Position numbers and translations under genes: made by a program | In this document: piece after piece, positions 1 through 8,674 of the stretch | Position numbering within the stretch: the stretch's first letter is position 1 | Layout: every line of letters begins with the position of its first letter | Notes under the pieces: model-generated | Told to the model about the DNA's origin: nothing | What the model saw: only the letters and a program-made list of their open reading frames with translations | Database searches by the model: none | Virus record (IMG/VR): IMGVR_UViG_3300034062_004863 | Location: 1-56,624 of that record | Length of the DNA: 56,624 bases | Direction: 5' to 3' (one strand) | Origin: a virus

Positions 1-3000
1 GATGTTCCGCTAACACCTGATGAACCTGAAGTACCTGAAGAACCACTTGTACCGCTTGAACCTGACGTTCCTGAAGAACCTGATGTTCCACTAACACCTG
101 AAGAACCACTTGTTCCCGAAGAACCACTTGAACCGCTTGTACCGCTAACTCCCGAAGAACCACTTGTTCCGCTTGAGCCTGATGTTCCACTAACTCCTGA
201 TGAACCTGAAGTACCGCTCGAACCTGAAGTACCACTTGAACCTGATGTTCCTGAAGAACCTGATGAACCACTTGTACCGCTAACACCTGAAGAACCTGAA
301 GTACCGCTTGAACCTGATGTACCACTAACTCCTGACGAACCTGAAGTTCCCGAAGAACCACTTGTACCGCTAACACCCGAAGAACCTGATGTACCGCTTG
401 AACCTGACGTTCCACTAACTCCGGATGAACCGCTTGTTCCGCTCGAACCTGATGTTCCACTAACTCCGGATGAACCTGAAGTTCCACTAGACCCTGATGT
501 TCCACTAACTCCTGATGAACCACTTGTTCCACTTGAACCTGAAGTACCGCTTGAACCTGACGTTCCACTAACTCCCGAAGAACCTGAAGTACCGCTTGAA
601 CCTGACGTTCCACTAACTCCCGAAGAACCTGAAGTACCGCTTGAACCTGACGTTCCGCTAACACCTGAAGAACCTGACGTTCCACTTGAACCTGATGTTC
701 CACTAACTCCCGAAGAACCTGAAGTACCGCTTGAACCTGATGTTCCTGAAGAACCACTTGTCCCACTAACACCTGAAGAACCACTTGTTCCTGAAGAACC
801 GCTTGTTCCACTAACTCCCGAAGAACCTGAAGTACCGCTTGAACCGCTTGAACCTGATGTTCCTGATGAACCGCTTGTACCGCTAACACCTGAAGAACCT
901 GAAGTACCACTTGAACCTGATGAACCTGAAGTACCGCTTGAACCTGATGTACCACTAACTCCTGACGAACCTGAAGTTCCCGAAGAACCACTTGTACCGC
1001 TTGAACCTGAAGTACCTGAAGAACCGCTTGTTCCACTAACACCTGATGAACCTGAAGTACCACTAGACCCTGAAGAACCGCTTGTACCGCTAACTCCCGA
1101 AGAACCGCTTGTTCCCGAAGAACCGCTTGACCCTGAAGTACCACTAACACCTGAAGAACCACTTGTCCCCGAAGAACCACTTGAACCCGATGTACCGCTA
1201 ACTCCCGAAGAACCACTTGTTCCGCTTGAGCCTGATGTTCCACTAACTCCTGATGAACCTGAAGTACCGCTCGAACCTGAAGTACCACTTGAACCTGATG
1301 TTCCTGAAGAACCTGACGTACCACTTGAACCTGATGAACCACTTGTACCGCTAACTCCTGACGAACCTGATGTCCCTGAAGAACCACTTGTTCCACTTGA
1401 ACCCGAAGAACCTGAAGTACCTGAAGAACCGCTTGAGCCTGATGTTCCACTAACTCCCGAAGAACCTGAAGTTCCTGAAGAACCGCTAGTTCCACTAACA
1501 CCTGATGAACCTGATGTACCACTTGAACCGGAAGTTCCTGAAGAACCGCTTGTTCCCGATGAACCGCTTGTACCATCTATACCACTTGAACCTGATGTTC
1601 CTGATGAACCACTTGTTCCACTAACTCCTGACGAACCTGATGTTCCCGAAGAACCGCTTGACCCTGATGTTCCTGATGAACCACTTGTGCCATCTATACC
1701 ACTTGAACCTGACGTTCCTGATGAACCACTTGTTCCACTTGAACCTGAAGTTCCACTTGAACCTGATGTACCACTTGAACCTGATGTACCACTTGTACCT
1801 GAAGAACCTGATGTTCCCGAAGAACCACTAGTTCCTGATGTTCCTGAAGAACCACTTGTACCGGAAGTTCCTGATGAACCTGATGTTCCTGATGAACCGC
1901 TAGTTCCACTAACACCTGACGAACCACTTGTTCCGCTAGTTCCTGAAGAACCTGATGTTCCTGATGAACCTGATGTACCATCGATACCTGAAGAACCTGA
2001 TGTTCCCGAAGAACCTGATGTTCCTGAAGAACCACTTGTTCCGCTAGTTCCTGATGAACCTGATGTTCCTGAAGAACCGCTAGTACCGTCTATACCACTA
2101 GACCCTGATGTCCCTGAAGAACCGCTAGTTCCTGAAGAACCTGATGTCCCGTCTATACCTGAAGAACCTGATGTTCCACTTGAACCTGATGAACCTGAAG
2201 TACCACTTGAACCTGAAGTCCCATCTATACCACTAGACCCTGAAGTACCTGAAGAACCACTTGAACCTGAAGTTCCGCTAGAACCTGATGTTCCCGACGT
2301 TCCTGATGAACCACTTGTACCTGAAGAACCCGAAGTTCCATCTACACCGCTTGAACCTGAAGTTCCTGAAGAACCACTTGTCCCACTTGAACCCGAAGTT
2401 CCACTAGTTCCACTTGAACCCGAAGTTCCACTAGTTCCACTTGAACCACTAGTCCCTGAAGACCCTGATGTTCCACTTGTTCCATTAATTATACCTAACG
2501 TAGTTTGACCATATGAATAATGAGTTGTACCTTCGGTTACGAAAGTAATTGTATGTGATTGATTTGCGGTATTTGTAGCTTGAACTTTAACTAATATCCT
2601 ATCTGTTGTATTGATTGAAAATCCTCCTTGAAATCCATCAGATAATACCATTGATGGGTTTGGTGAATTTGTTGTTACAGGTGCTGGGTCTGTTGAAAAT
2701 AATAAAGTTTCAGTCCCACCTGTTGTTCTTGAATAAACTTCACAGAATATATCAAAACTTGCATTATTGTTTTCTTTATACGCGTGTAAGAAGAAAGACC
2801 AAATTCCCGCAGGTATGGTTGATACATTCGGATAAGTTGAGGGTGTTAAATATGATTGAATAGTTGATGTTACACCATTCGCAATAGTAACCGTAACTGT
2901 TTGTTGTGACCCTGATGTCGATATTGGTGAAAATTCTTTATAAGGGGTTTGTGTTACTGATTCGTTAAAGTAATAAACAGCACCACCTGAAATACCATTA

Positions 3001-6000
3001 ACACCGCTCGTACCACTAGAACCTGATGTTCCTGATGAACCTGAAGTTCCTGAAGAACCGCTTGTTCCTGAAGAACCTGACGTTCCTGATGAACCACTTG
3101 TTCCATCAATACCCGAAGAACCTGAAGTACCGCTTGAACCTGATGTTCCACTAACTCCTGAAGAACCACTTGTTCCACTTGAACCTGATGTACCTGAAGA
3201 ACCGCTAGTTCCATCAATACCACTTGAACCTGAAGTTCCTGAAGAACCGCTTGTTCCATCAATACCTGAAGAACCTGAAGTTCCGCTTGAACCTGATGTT
3301 CCTGACGTTCCTGATGAACCTGAAGTTCCTGAAGAACCTGAAGTACCTGAAGAACCACTTGTTCCACTAGAACCTGATGTTCCCGAAGAACCACTTGTAC
3401 CTGATGTACCACTAGAACCTGATGTACCACTAGTTCCTGACGAACCACTTGTTCCACTTGAACCTGATGTACCATCTATTCCACTTGAACCCGAAGTTCC
3501 TGACGAACCACTTGTCCCTGAAGTTCCTGAAGAACCACTTGTACCTGAAGAGCCGCTTGTACCGTCTATACCACTTGAACCAGAAGTTCCTGAAGAACCT
3601 GAAGTTCCACTAGAACCTGAAGTCCCTGAAGAACCACTTGTTCCATCAATACCACTAGAACCTGATGTCCCTGAAGAACCACTTGTTCCTGATGTTCCAC
3701 TTGAACCACTTGTTCCACTTGAACCGCTTGTCCCACTAGTCCCTGAAGAACCTGAAGTTCCACTAGAACCTGAAGTCCCTGAAGAACCACTTGTTCCATC
3801 AATACCACTAGAACCTGATGTCCCTGAAGAACCACTTGTTCCTGATGTTCCACTTGAACCACTTGTTCCATCAATACCACTTGAACCTGATGTTCCCGAA
3901 GAACCTGAAGTTCCACTTGTGCCTGATGAACCTGAAGTACCACTAGAACCTGAAGTCCCTGAAGAACCACTTGTTCCTGAAGTCCCTGAAGAACCACTTG
4001 TACCATCTATACCGCTAGAACCTGATGTTCCACTAGAACCACTTGTCCCACTTGAACCTGATGTTCCTGATGAACCGCTAGTTCCATCAATACCACTTGA
4101 ACCTGAAGTTCCCGAAGAACCTGAAGTTCCCGAAGAACCTGATGTACCATCGATACCTGAAGAACCTGAAGTCCCACTTGTTCCTGACGAACCACTCGTA
4201 CCTGAAGAACCCGAAGTTCCATCTACACCGCTTGAACCAGAAGTTCCTGATGAACCTGAAGTACCATCAATACCACTAGACCCTGAAGTCCCTGATGAAC
4301 CACTTGTACCATCTATACCGCTAGAACCTGATGTCCCGCTAGAACCTGATGTCCCACTAGAACCACTTGTACCTGAAGAACCTGAAGTTCCACTTGTTCC
4401 TGATGAACCTGAAGTTCCACTTGTTCCTGATGAACCTGATGTTCCACTAGAACCTGATGTCCCACTTGTACCTGATGAACCGCTAGTTCCATCAATACCA
4501 CTTGAACCAGAAGTCCCTGATGAACCACTTGTACCATCTATACCGCTAGAACCTGATGTCCCGCTAGAACCTGATGTCCCACTAGAACCACTTGTACCTG
4601 AAGAACCTGATGTCCCTGAAGAACCGCTAGTTCCATCAATACCACTTGAACCTGAAGTTCCCGAAGAACCTGAAGTTCCCGAAGAACCTGATGTACCATC
4701 GATACCTGAAGAACCTGAAGTTCCACTTGTACCACTAGAACCACTTGTACCTGATGAACCACTTGTTCCTGAAGTCCCTGAAGAACCACTTGTCCCATCT
4801 ATACCGCTAGACCCTGATGTTCCCGAAGAACCGCTTGTTCCCGAAGAACCACTTGTTCCTGAAGAACCTGATGTTCCATCTATACCACTAGAACCGGATG
4901 TTCCTGAAGAACCTGAAGAACCGCTTGTACCGTCTATACCACTAGAACCTGACGTTCCTGACGAACCACTTGAACCTGACGTTCCTGATGTTCCGCTTGA
5001 ACCTGATGTTCCTGATGAACCACTTGTTCCGTCTATACCTGAAGAACCGCTAGTTCCTGAAGAACCTGATGTTCCATCTATACCTGAAGAACCTGAAGTC
5101 CCTGAAGAACCTGATGTTCCTGAAGAACCTGATGTTCCCGAAGAACCTGATGTTCCATCTATACCACTAGAACCGGATGTTCCTGAAGAACCTGATGTTC
5201 CATCTATACCTGAAGAACCTGAAGTCCCTGAAGAACCACTTGAACCTGACGTTCCTGATGTTCCACTTGAACCTGATGTTCCTGATGAACCACTTGTTCC
5301 GTCTATACCTGAAGAACCGCTAGTTCCTGAAGAACCTGATGTTCCATCTATACCTGAAGAACCTGAAGTCCCTGAAGAACCTGATGTTCCTGAAGAACCT
5401 GATGTTCCCGAAGAACCTGATGTTCCATCTATACCACTAGAACCGGATGTTCCTGAAGAACCTGATGTTCCATCTATACCTGAAGAACCTGAAGTCCCTG
5501 AAGAACCACTTGAACCTGACGTTCCTGATGTTCCACTTGAACCTGATGTTCCTGATGAACCACTTGTTCCGTCTATACCTGAAGAACCGCTAGTTCCTGA
5601 AGAACCTGATGTTCCGTCTATACCTGAAGAACCTGATGTTCCTGAAGAACCACTTGAACCTGATGTGCCTGACGTTCCAGAAGAACCACTAGTACCTGAA
5701 GTACCTGAAGAACCTGAAGTCCCTGATGAACCGCTTGTTCCATCTATACCTGAAGAACCTGATGTTCCACTAGACCCTGAAGTCCCTGATGTTCCTGATG
5801 AACCGCTAGTTCCATCTACACCTGAAGAACCCGATGTTCCTGATGAGCCACTTGTTCCATCAACACCTGATGAACCTGATGTTCCTGATGAGCCACTTGT
5901 TCCACTAGACCCTGAAGTTCCTGATGTTCCTGATGAACCACTTGTTCCGTCTATACCGCTTGAACCTGATGTTCCTGATGAACCACTAGTTCCATCTATA

Positions 6001-7442
6001 CCACTAGACCCTGAAGTCCCAGACGAACCACTTGTTCCTGAAGAACCCGAAGTTCCTGACGAACCACTTGTTCCGTCTATACCTGAAGAACCTGATGTTC
6101 CTGATGAACCACTAGTCCCTGAAGAACCACTTGTTCCTGAAGAACCTGAAGAACCACTTGTTCCTGATGTTCCTGATGAACCACTTGTACCATCTATACC
6201 ACTAGACCCTGAAGTTCCTGACGAACCACTTGTTCCTGACGAACCACTTGTCCCTGAAGAACCACTTGTTCCTGAAGAACCTGATGTACCATTTGTTCCA
6301 CTTGAACCACTTGAACCTGAAGTACCGTTTATACCTGAAGAGCCACTTGTCCCTGAAGAACCACTTGTCCCTGAAGAACCACTTGTTCCTGACGAACCTG
6401 ATGTACCACTTGAACCTGAAGTCCCTGAAGAACCACTTGTTCCGGCAGTTCCTGAAGTTGAAGTATACGCTACAGCCGCGACACCTACATTTTTTATATC
6501 AACAATAATTGAAGGTGCCGCAGGTATTAATGGTGATGTTTGACCACTAATTGCCGTTAATTGAACACCTGTTTTAGTTGCTGAAAACGCAATTTCAATA
6601 TAATCTCCTTGATTTAATTGAAGTATTGTTTGTATATATGGTAATGCTTTAATATTAGGGCTCGCAAAACCTTCAACACTATTTGTCCTGTCAACATTAT
6701 TACCATTTATTTTTAACCAAACATTAACATCTAAATCACCATTAAATAGAGTTTTTTCAACCATTGGTGAAAACCCAATTTCATATATACCATTATATTG
6801 GATTGTAATTTTTGACCCATTAACAATTGAAATACCATTTTCTATTTCAACAGTATCATAAGTTACGATATATTCGGTATTTGCAGAAGTAGCAAATTGA
6901 GTTTGAGAACTACTATATGTTGCATAATAGTTAGCGACACCTATACCTGATGTCCCTGACGAACCACTTGTCCCTGATGAACCACTAGTTCCATCTATAC
7001 CACTAGACCCTGAAGTTCCTGAAGAACCTGACGTTCCTGATGAACCACTTGTTCCGTCTATACCCGAAGAACCTGATGTTCCTGAAGTACCGGCTTGAGC
7101 AATTAAACCCCAATTGAAATTGGTGTCCGGAGCACCTCCACCTGATGGTATTGTTGTTGTTGCAAGATATGAACTACCATTATAATAGACAACATCTCCT
7201 TCAATATAATTAATTGAAGATGACCAAGTCCCTTTCCAAATAAAACTTTTTCCGTCAATACCGGAAGTTCCACTTGTACCTGATGAGCCAGAAGTTCCCG
7301 CACTAAATTGTGCAGTTAAGGCTGAATAATATATGTAATTTGTCTGTCCGGTAGGTACCAGGTCATAGTTTACTATAACTAAAAGAGATTCCGGAAATGC
7401 CGAAAACGCTTGAGGTAACTGTGAAATAGGTATATTTGCCAT
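1..7442 (-). CDS. Giant collagen-like tail fibre/adhesin (3' end outside window)
   Basis: An open frame runs from ATG 7442-7440 to the window edge without a stop, giving at least 2,480 residues. Residues 1-46 (MANIPISQLP...) look like a virion-attachment head. Long Gly-X-Y tracts follow, with triplets GTS, GSS, GVS, GID, GVD and GIN and almost no proline. They are interrupted by three globular inserts. Residues about 63-117 resemble small aromatic carbohydrate-binding modules (FIWKGTW, GDVVYYNGSSYLA). Residues about 166-328 look like a C1q/TNF-type jelly roll (YNGIYEIGF, VNVWLKING). Residues about 1483-1652 form another beta-rich domain (IPAGIWSFFLHAY, INTTDRILVKV). G-X-Y tracts with jelly-roll domains are typical of triple-helical trimeric phage fibres and BclA-like filaments. 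The likely role is host recognition. Long plus-strand frames over this region are antisense artefacts of the repeat. Confidence 0.85.
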   Translation of the reverse strand, partial: MANIPISQLPQAFSAFPESLLVIVNYDLVPTGQTNYIYYSALTAQFSAGTSGSSGTSGTSGIDGKSFIWKGTWSSSINYIEGDVVYYNGSSYLATTTIPSGGGAPDTNFNWGLIAQAGTSGTSGSSGIDGTSGSSGTSGSSGTSGSSGIDGTSGSSGTSGSSGTSGIGVANYYATYSSSQTQFATSANTEYIVTYDTVEIENGISIVNGSKITIQYNGIYEIGFSPMVEKTLFNGDLDVNVWLKINGNNVDRTNSVEGFASPNIKALPYIQTILQLNQGDYIEIAFSATKTGVQLTAISGQTSPLIPAAPSIIVDIKNVGVAAVAYTSTSGTAGTSGSSGTSGSSGTSGSSGTSGSSGTSGSSGTSGSSGINGTSGSSGSSGTNGTSGSSGTSGSSGTSGSSGTSGSSGTSGSSGIDGTSGSSGTSGTSGSSGSSGTSGSSGTSGSSGTSGSSGIDGTSGSSGTSGSSGTSGSSGTSGSSGIDGTSGSSGTSGSSGIDGTSGSSGTSGTSGSSGTSGSSGTSGSSGVDGTSGSSGTSGSSGVDGTSGSSGTSGTSGSSGTSGSSGIDGTSGSSGTSGSSGTSGTSGSSGTSGTSGSSGSSGTSGSSGIDGTSGSSGTSGSSGIDGTSGSSGTSGSSGTSGTSGSSGSSGTSGSSGIDGTSGSSGTSGSSGIDGTSGSSGTSGSSGTSGSSGTSGSSGIDGTSGSSGTSGSSGIDGTSGSSGTSGSSGTSGTSGSSGSSGTSGSSGIDGTSGSSGTSGSSGIDGTSGSSGTSGSSGTSGSSGTSGSSGIDGTSGSSGTSGSSGIDGTSGSSGTSGSSGTSGTSGSSGSSGTSGSSGIDGTSGSSGSSGTSGSSGIDGTSGSSGTSGSSGTSGSSGTSGSSGIDGTSGSSGTSGTSGSSGTSGSSGTSGTSGSSGIDGTSGSSGTSGSSGTSGSSGIDGTSGSSGTSGSSGTSGSSGTSGSSGTSGSSGIDGTSGSSGTSGSSGIDGTSGSSGTSGTSGSSGTSGSSGTSGTSGSSGTSGTSGSSGTSGSSGTSGSSGTSGSSGIDGTSGSSGTSGSSGIDGTSGSSGTSGSSGVDGTSGSSGTSGSSGTSGTSGSSGIDGTSGSSGTSGSSGTSGSSGIDGTSGSSGTSGSSGTSGSSGTSGSSGIDGTSGSSGTSGTSGSSGTSGSSGTSGSSGTSGTSGSSGTSGSSGIDGTSGSSGTSGTSGSSGTSGSSGIDGTSGSSGTSGSSGTSGSSGTSGTSGSSGTSGSSGTSGTSGSSGTSGSSGIDGTSGSSGTSGSSGTSGSSGTSGSSGIDGTSGSSGTSGSSGTSGTSGSSGTSGSSGIDGTSGSSGTSGSSGTSGTSGSSGTSGTSGSSGTSGSSGTSGSSGTSGSSGTSGSSGTSGTSGSSGTSGSSGIDGTSGSSGTSGSSGIDGTSGSSGTSGSSGTSGSSGVSGTSGSSGTSGSSGIDGTSGSSGTSGSSGTSGSSGTSGSSGTSGSSGTSGVNGISGGAVYYFNESVTQTPYKEFSPISTSGSQQTVTVTIANGVTSTIQSYLTPSTYPNVSTIPAGIWSFFLHAYKENNNASFDIFCEVYSRTTGGTETLLFSTDPAPVTTNSPNPSMVLSDGFQGGFSINTTDRILVKVQATNTANQSHTITFVTEGTTHYSYGQTTLGIINGTSGTSGSSGTSGSSGTSGTSGSSGTSGTSGSSGTSGSSGTSGSSGVDGTSGSSGTSGSSGTSGTSGSSGTSGSSGSSGTSGSSGIDGTSGSSGTSGSSGSSGTSGSSGIDGTSGSSGTSGSSGTSGSSGIDGTSGSSGTSGSSGTSGTSGSSGTSGSSGTSGSSGIDGTSGSSGTSGSSGTSGTSGSSGVSGTSGSSGTSGSSGTSGTSGSSGTSGTSGSSGTSGSSGTSGTSGSSGTSGSSGTSGSSGTSGSSGTSGSSGIDGTSGSSGTSGSSGSSGTSGSSGVSGTSGSSGTSGSSGIDGTSGSSGTSGSSGTSGSSGTSGSSGVSGTSGSSGTSGSSGVSGTSGSSGSSGTSGSSGSSGTSGSSGTSGSSGVSGTSGSSGSSGTSGSSGTSGSSGTSGSSGTSGSSGVSGTSGSSGTSGSSGVSGTSGSSGSSGTSGSSGVSGTSGSSGSSGTSGSSGVSGTSGSSGSSGTSGSSGVSGTSGSSGTSGSSGTSGSSGTSGSSGVSGTSGSSGTSGSSGSSGTSGSSGVSGTSGSSGTSGSSGSSGTSGSSGVSGTSGSSGTSGSSGVSGTSGSSGTSGSSGTSGSSGVSGTSGSSGTSGSSGVSGTSGSSGTSGSSGVSGTSGSSGTSGSSGVSGTSGSSGTSGSSGTSGSSGVSGTSGSSGTSGSSGVSGTSGSSGTSGSSGVSGTSGSSGTSGSSGVSGTSGSSGTSGSSGVSGTSGSSGTSGSSGVSGTSGSSGSSGTSGSSGTSGSSGTSGSSGVSGTSGSSGTSGSSGVSGTSGSSGSSGTSGSSGVSGTSGSSGTSGSSGTSGSSGTSGSSGVSGT
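3..2486 (-). repeat. Gly-X-Y collagen-like tract, distal part
   Basis: A 9-bp periodic sequence encodes Gly-X-Y triplets on the minus strand, mostly GTS, GSS and GVS. GID and GVD triplets are rarer here than in the tract at 2998-6455. Synonymous codons for Gly, Ser and Thr are heavily mixed, so the protein repeat is much more regular than the DNA. The tract continues past position 1. Confidence 0.9.
3601..3870 (-). repeat. 153-bp-spaced direct duplication within the collagen-like gene
   Basis: About 117 bp starting gaagttccac at 3601 is repeated starting at 3754. The spacing of 153 bp equals 17 Gly-X-Y triplets. Confidence 0.75.
4285..4610 (-). repeat. 225-bp-spaced direct duplication within the collagen-like gene
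   Basis: About 101 bp at 4285-4385 recurs at 4510-4610. The spacing is 225 bp, or 25 Gly-X-Y triplets. Confidence 0.75.
4971..5615 (-). repeat. 270-bp tandem duplication within the collagen-like gene
   Basis: The block starting tgaacctgac at 4971 recurs at 5241 and 5511, an exact 270-bp spacing (90 residues, 30 triplets). The first two copies are complete. The third keeps about 100 bp before diverging. Near identity at the DNA level points to recent duplication, in contrast to the codon-shuffled surroundings. Confidence 0.85.
6946..7095 (-). repeat. Gly-X-Y collagen-like tract, proximal part
   Basis: About 50 residues of Gly-X-Y triplets separate the N-proximal aromatic, binding-module-like domain from the C1q-like domain of the giant fibre. 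Confidence 0.85.
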
Positions 7443-7466
7443 CTATATGTCTAAAGTTATTTATCC

Positions 7467-7474
7467 TATAAATA
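7467..7474 (-). promoter_or_regulatory. TATTTATA box upstream of giant fibre
   Basis: On the minus strand the sequence reads AAGTATTTATAGG, 24 nt before the ATG at 7442. It belongs to the recurring box found before virion genes in this window (candidate late promoter). Confidence 0.45.
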
Positions 7475-7503
7475 CTTGTGAAATCAGTATTTACTCAACA
7501 AAC

Positions 7504-7539
7504 TAAAAAAATAAATCCCCCAATTAATTTGGAGGATTT
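7504..7539 (-). terminator. Rho-independent terminator after the 2OG oxygenase operon
   Basis: The minus strand forms AAATCCTCC / GGGGGATTT (one G-U pair, 9-nt loop) followed by an A/T stretch containing TTTTTTT. It lies 15 nt beyond the stop at 7555, so the operon at 8655-7555 is separated from the giant fibre gene. Confidence 0.75.
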
Positions 7540-7554
7540 AATATTTGTTAATTA

Positions 7555-8187
7555 TTATTTTTTATTTTGAAAATAATTTTCAATTCTACGGCTTAATCTT
7601 ATTCTTGGGTCATTTTCATTTCTACCTAAAACATTATATGGTACTAAAAACCCAAAACTTAAAAAAACTCTTCTTGAGTTAAACTCCTCTGTCCAATGTT
7701 TATATAGTGACGCTTCAAAACAATACAAATCTTTTTGTTCTATAGTTGGGGATGATTTATCTATAAAAATTTTATAATCTTCAGATAAAACACTTATATT
7801 ACATTTGTAATTAATGTATCCATCAACAGATGCGTCGTAATGTGGTTGTATTCTACCACCCTTATTCATATCAACAGCTTGAAGAAATATATTATCAAGG
7901 GGTATATTATTTTCCTTTGAGATTCTTTCAAAGATGTTCATTATAATTTGTGGGACTTCTTGGTTTGAAACTTTAGAAACCGATTGAAAATTTGTAATGT
8001 AGTTTGTAAGTTTAGTCTTTGAAATATCTATAATACAAGATTTACCCTTCAGTGCTTTTGAAATTTCACTTAAGTGGTAATTGGGGTCGCCGTCTTCCGG
8101 ATGTAACGAATCAACCCAACTAACGAGTTGTAAAACCTCGTCATCGTTAATAAACCCTTTTACTATTTTATAATCTTCACTCCCCAT
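7555..8187 (-). CDS. 2-oxoglutarate/Fe(II)-dependent oxygenase
   Basis: The 210-residue protein carries the 2OG-Fe(II) signature: metal-binding HxD at H116/D118 (QPHYDAS), a distal His at H164 (YKHWTEEF) and a 2-oxoglutarate-binding Arg at R172 or R173 (RRVFLSFGF). This is the double-stranded beta-helix dioxygenase superfamily, which includes prolyl hydroxylase-like and AlkB-like members; the substrate cannot be read from sequence. The start overlaps the upstream gene by 25 bp, implying co-transcription. The collagen-like gene lies immediately downstream on the same strand, beyond a terminator. That position suggests, but does not show, a role in hydroxylating fibre residues. Confidence 0.8.
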   Translation of the reverse strand: MGSEDYKIVKGFINDDEVLQLVSWVDSLHPEDGDPNYHLSEISKALKGKSCIIDISKTKLTNYITNFQSVSKVSNQEVPQIIMNIFERISKENNIPLDNIFLQAVDMNKGGRIQPHYDASVDGYINYKCNISVLSEDYKIFIDKSSPTIEQKDLYCFEASLYKHWTEEFNSRRVFLSFGFLVPYNVLGRNENDPRIRLSRRIENYFQNKK

Positions 8188-8411
8188 TTATTAAGAAATT
8201 CTTTTGGACCGATTTCTAACTCCATTATAGATAAGTTTTTTTTATTGTAAATCAGCATCATTTTTTCTTCAGAACCGGCCATTGTACAAAACCAATGAGT
8301 TGCAGGTTCTTCTCCTGTTGGGGAACAAGGTATTTTCATTACATTTTTATTTACCCAAGCTTCTCTAACTTGTTCTACCTTATCGTTTTCTGTTAAAATA
8401 TTTATTCTCAT
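8163..8411 (-). CDS. Small conserved-looking protein, function unknown
   Basis: An 82-residue soluble protein containing the phrases PTGEEPATHWFC and ELEIGPKEFLNKWG. It has no signal peptide, membrane segment or recognised domain. It overlaps the oxygenase start by 25 bp and follows the gene at 8413 by 1 bp, so the three genes form one unit. Some relation to the oxygenase is possible only through context. Confidence 0.65.
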   Translation of the reverse strand: MRINILTENDKVEQVREAWVNKNVMKIPCSPTGEEPATHWFCTMAGSEEKMMLIYNKKNLSIMELEIGPKEFLNKWGVKIIK

Positions 8412-8412
8412 A

Positions 8413-8655
8413 TTATTTATTTTTTAATAAATTAAGTAGTTCTTTTTTTTCTTCTCTTGATTTCGGTTTACTCTTGAACAAATTAAAAACTTCAGTAATT
8501 TCTTCAGAAGTATATGTATTAAGTAATGTAGTTTTAGTATCCTCACACTCTCTGTGTGTCATTTCATAAGCCTCCTTTGAGTTATCAACCCAAATATCGT
8601 TTTCTAAAGATTGTAGAAACTTATTATCACTTTTTCTTTTAATATATTTTATCAT
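8413..8655 (-). CDS. Small charged protein, function unknown
   Basis: About 80 residues, Lys/Glu-rich and probably helical. I place the start at the internal ATG 8655-8653 (MIKYIKRKSD) rather than 8694. The longer frame would overlap the upstream gene, and the opening MIKYIKRK matches the start of the plus-strand gene at 39709. No function is recognised. The shared N-terminus hints at a small phage-specific family. Confidence 0.55.
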   Translation of the reverse strand: MIKYIKRKSDNKFLQSLENDIWVDNSKEAYEMTHRECEDTKTTLLNTYTSEEITEVFNLFKSKPKSREEKKELLNLLKNK

Positions 8656-8674
8656 TTTTTTAATTTTTATAAAG

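Larger units (their letters stand above)
2998..6455 (-). repeat. Gly-X-Y collagen-like tract, central part
   Basis: About 1,150 residues of uninterrupted Gly-X-Y (GTS, GSS, GID and others) lie between two globular inserts of the giant fibre. The tract contains higher-order duplications of 153, 225 and 270 bp, all multiples of the 9-bp unit. Confidence 0.9.

Noticed and set aside
1640-6543. Long plus-strand frames of PDVPEEPLVP-type repeats, including one of 874 codons at 3919-6543
   Set aside because: They are the antisense of Gly-X-Y codons. The minus strand carries the complete gene with start, globular domains and sense codons.
3-7100. CRISPR array or satellite-like repeat
   Set aside because: The 9-bp period lies in an open minus-strand frame encoding Gly-X-Y, without spacers or conserved direct repeats of 25-40 bp.
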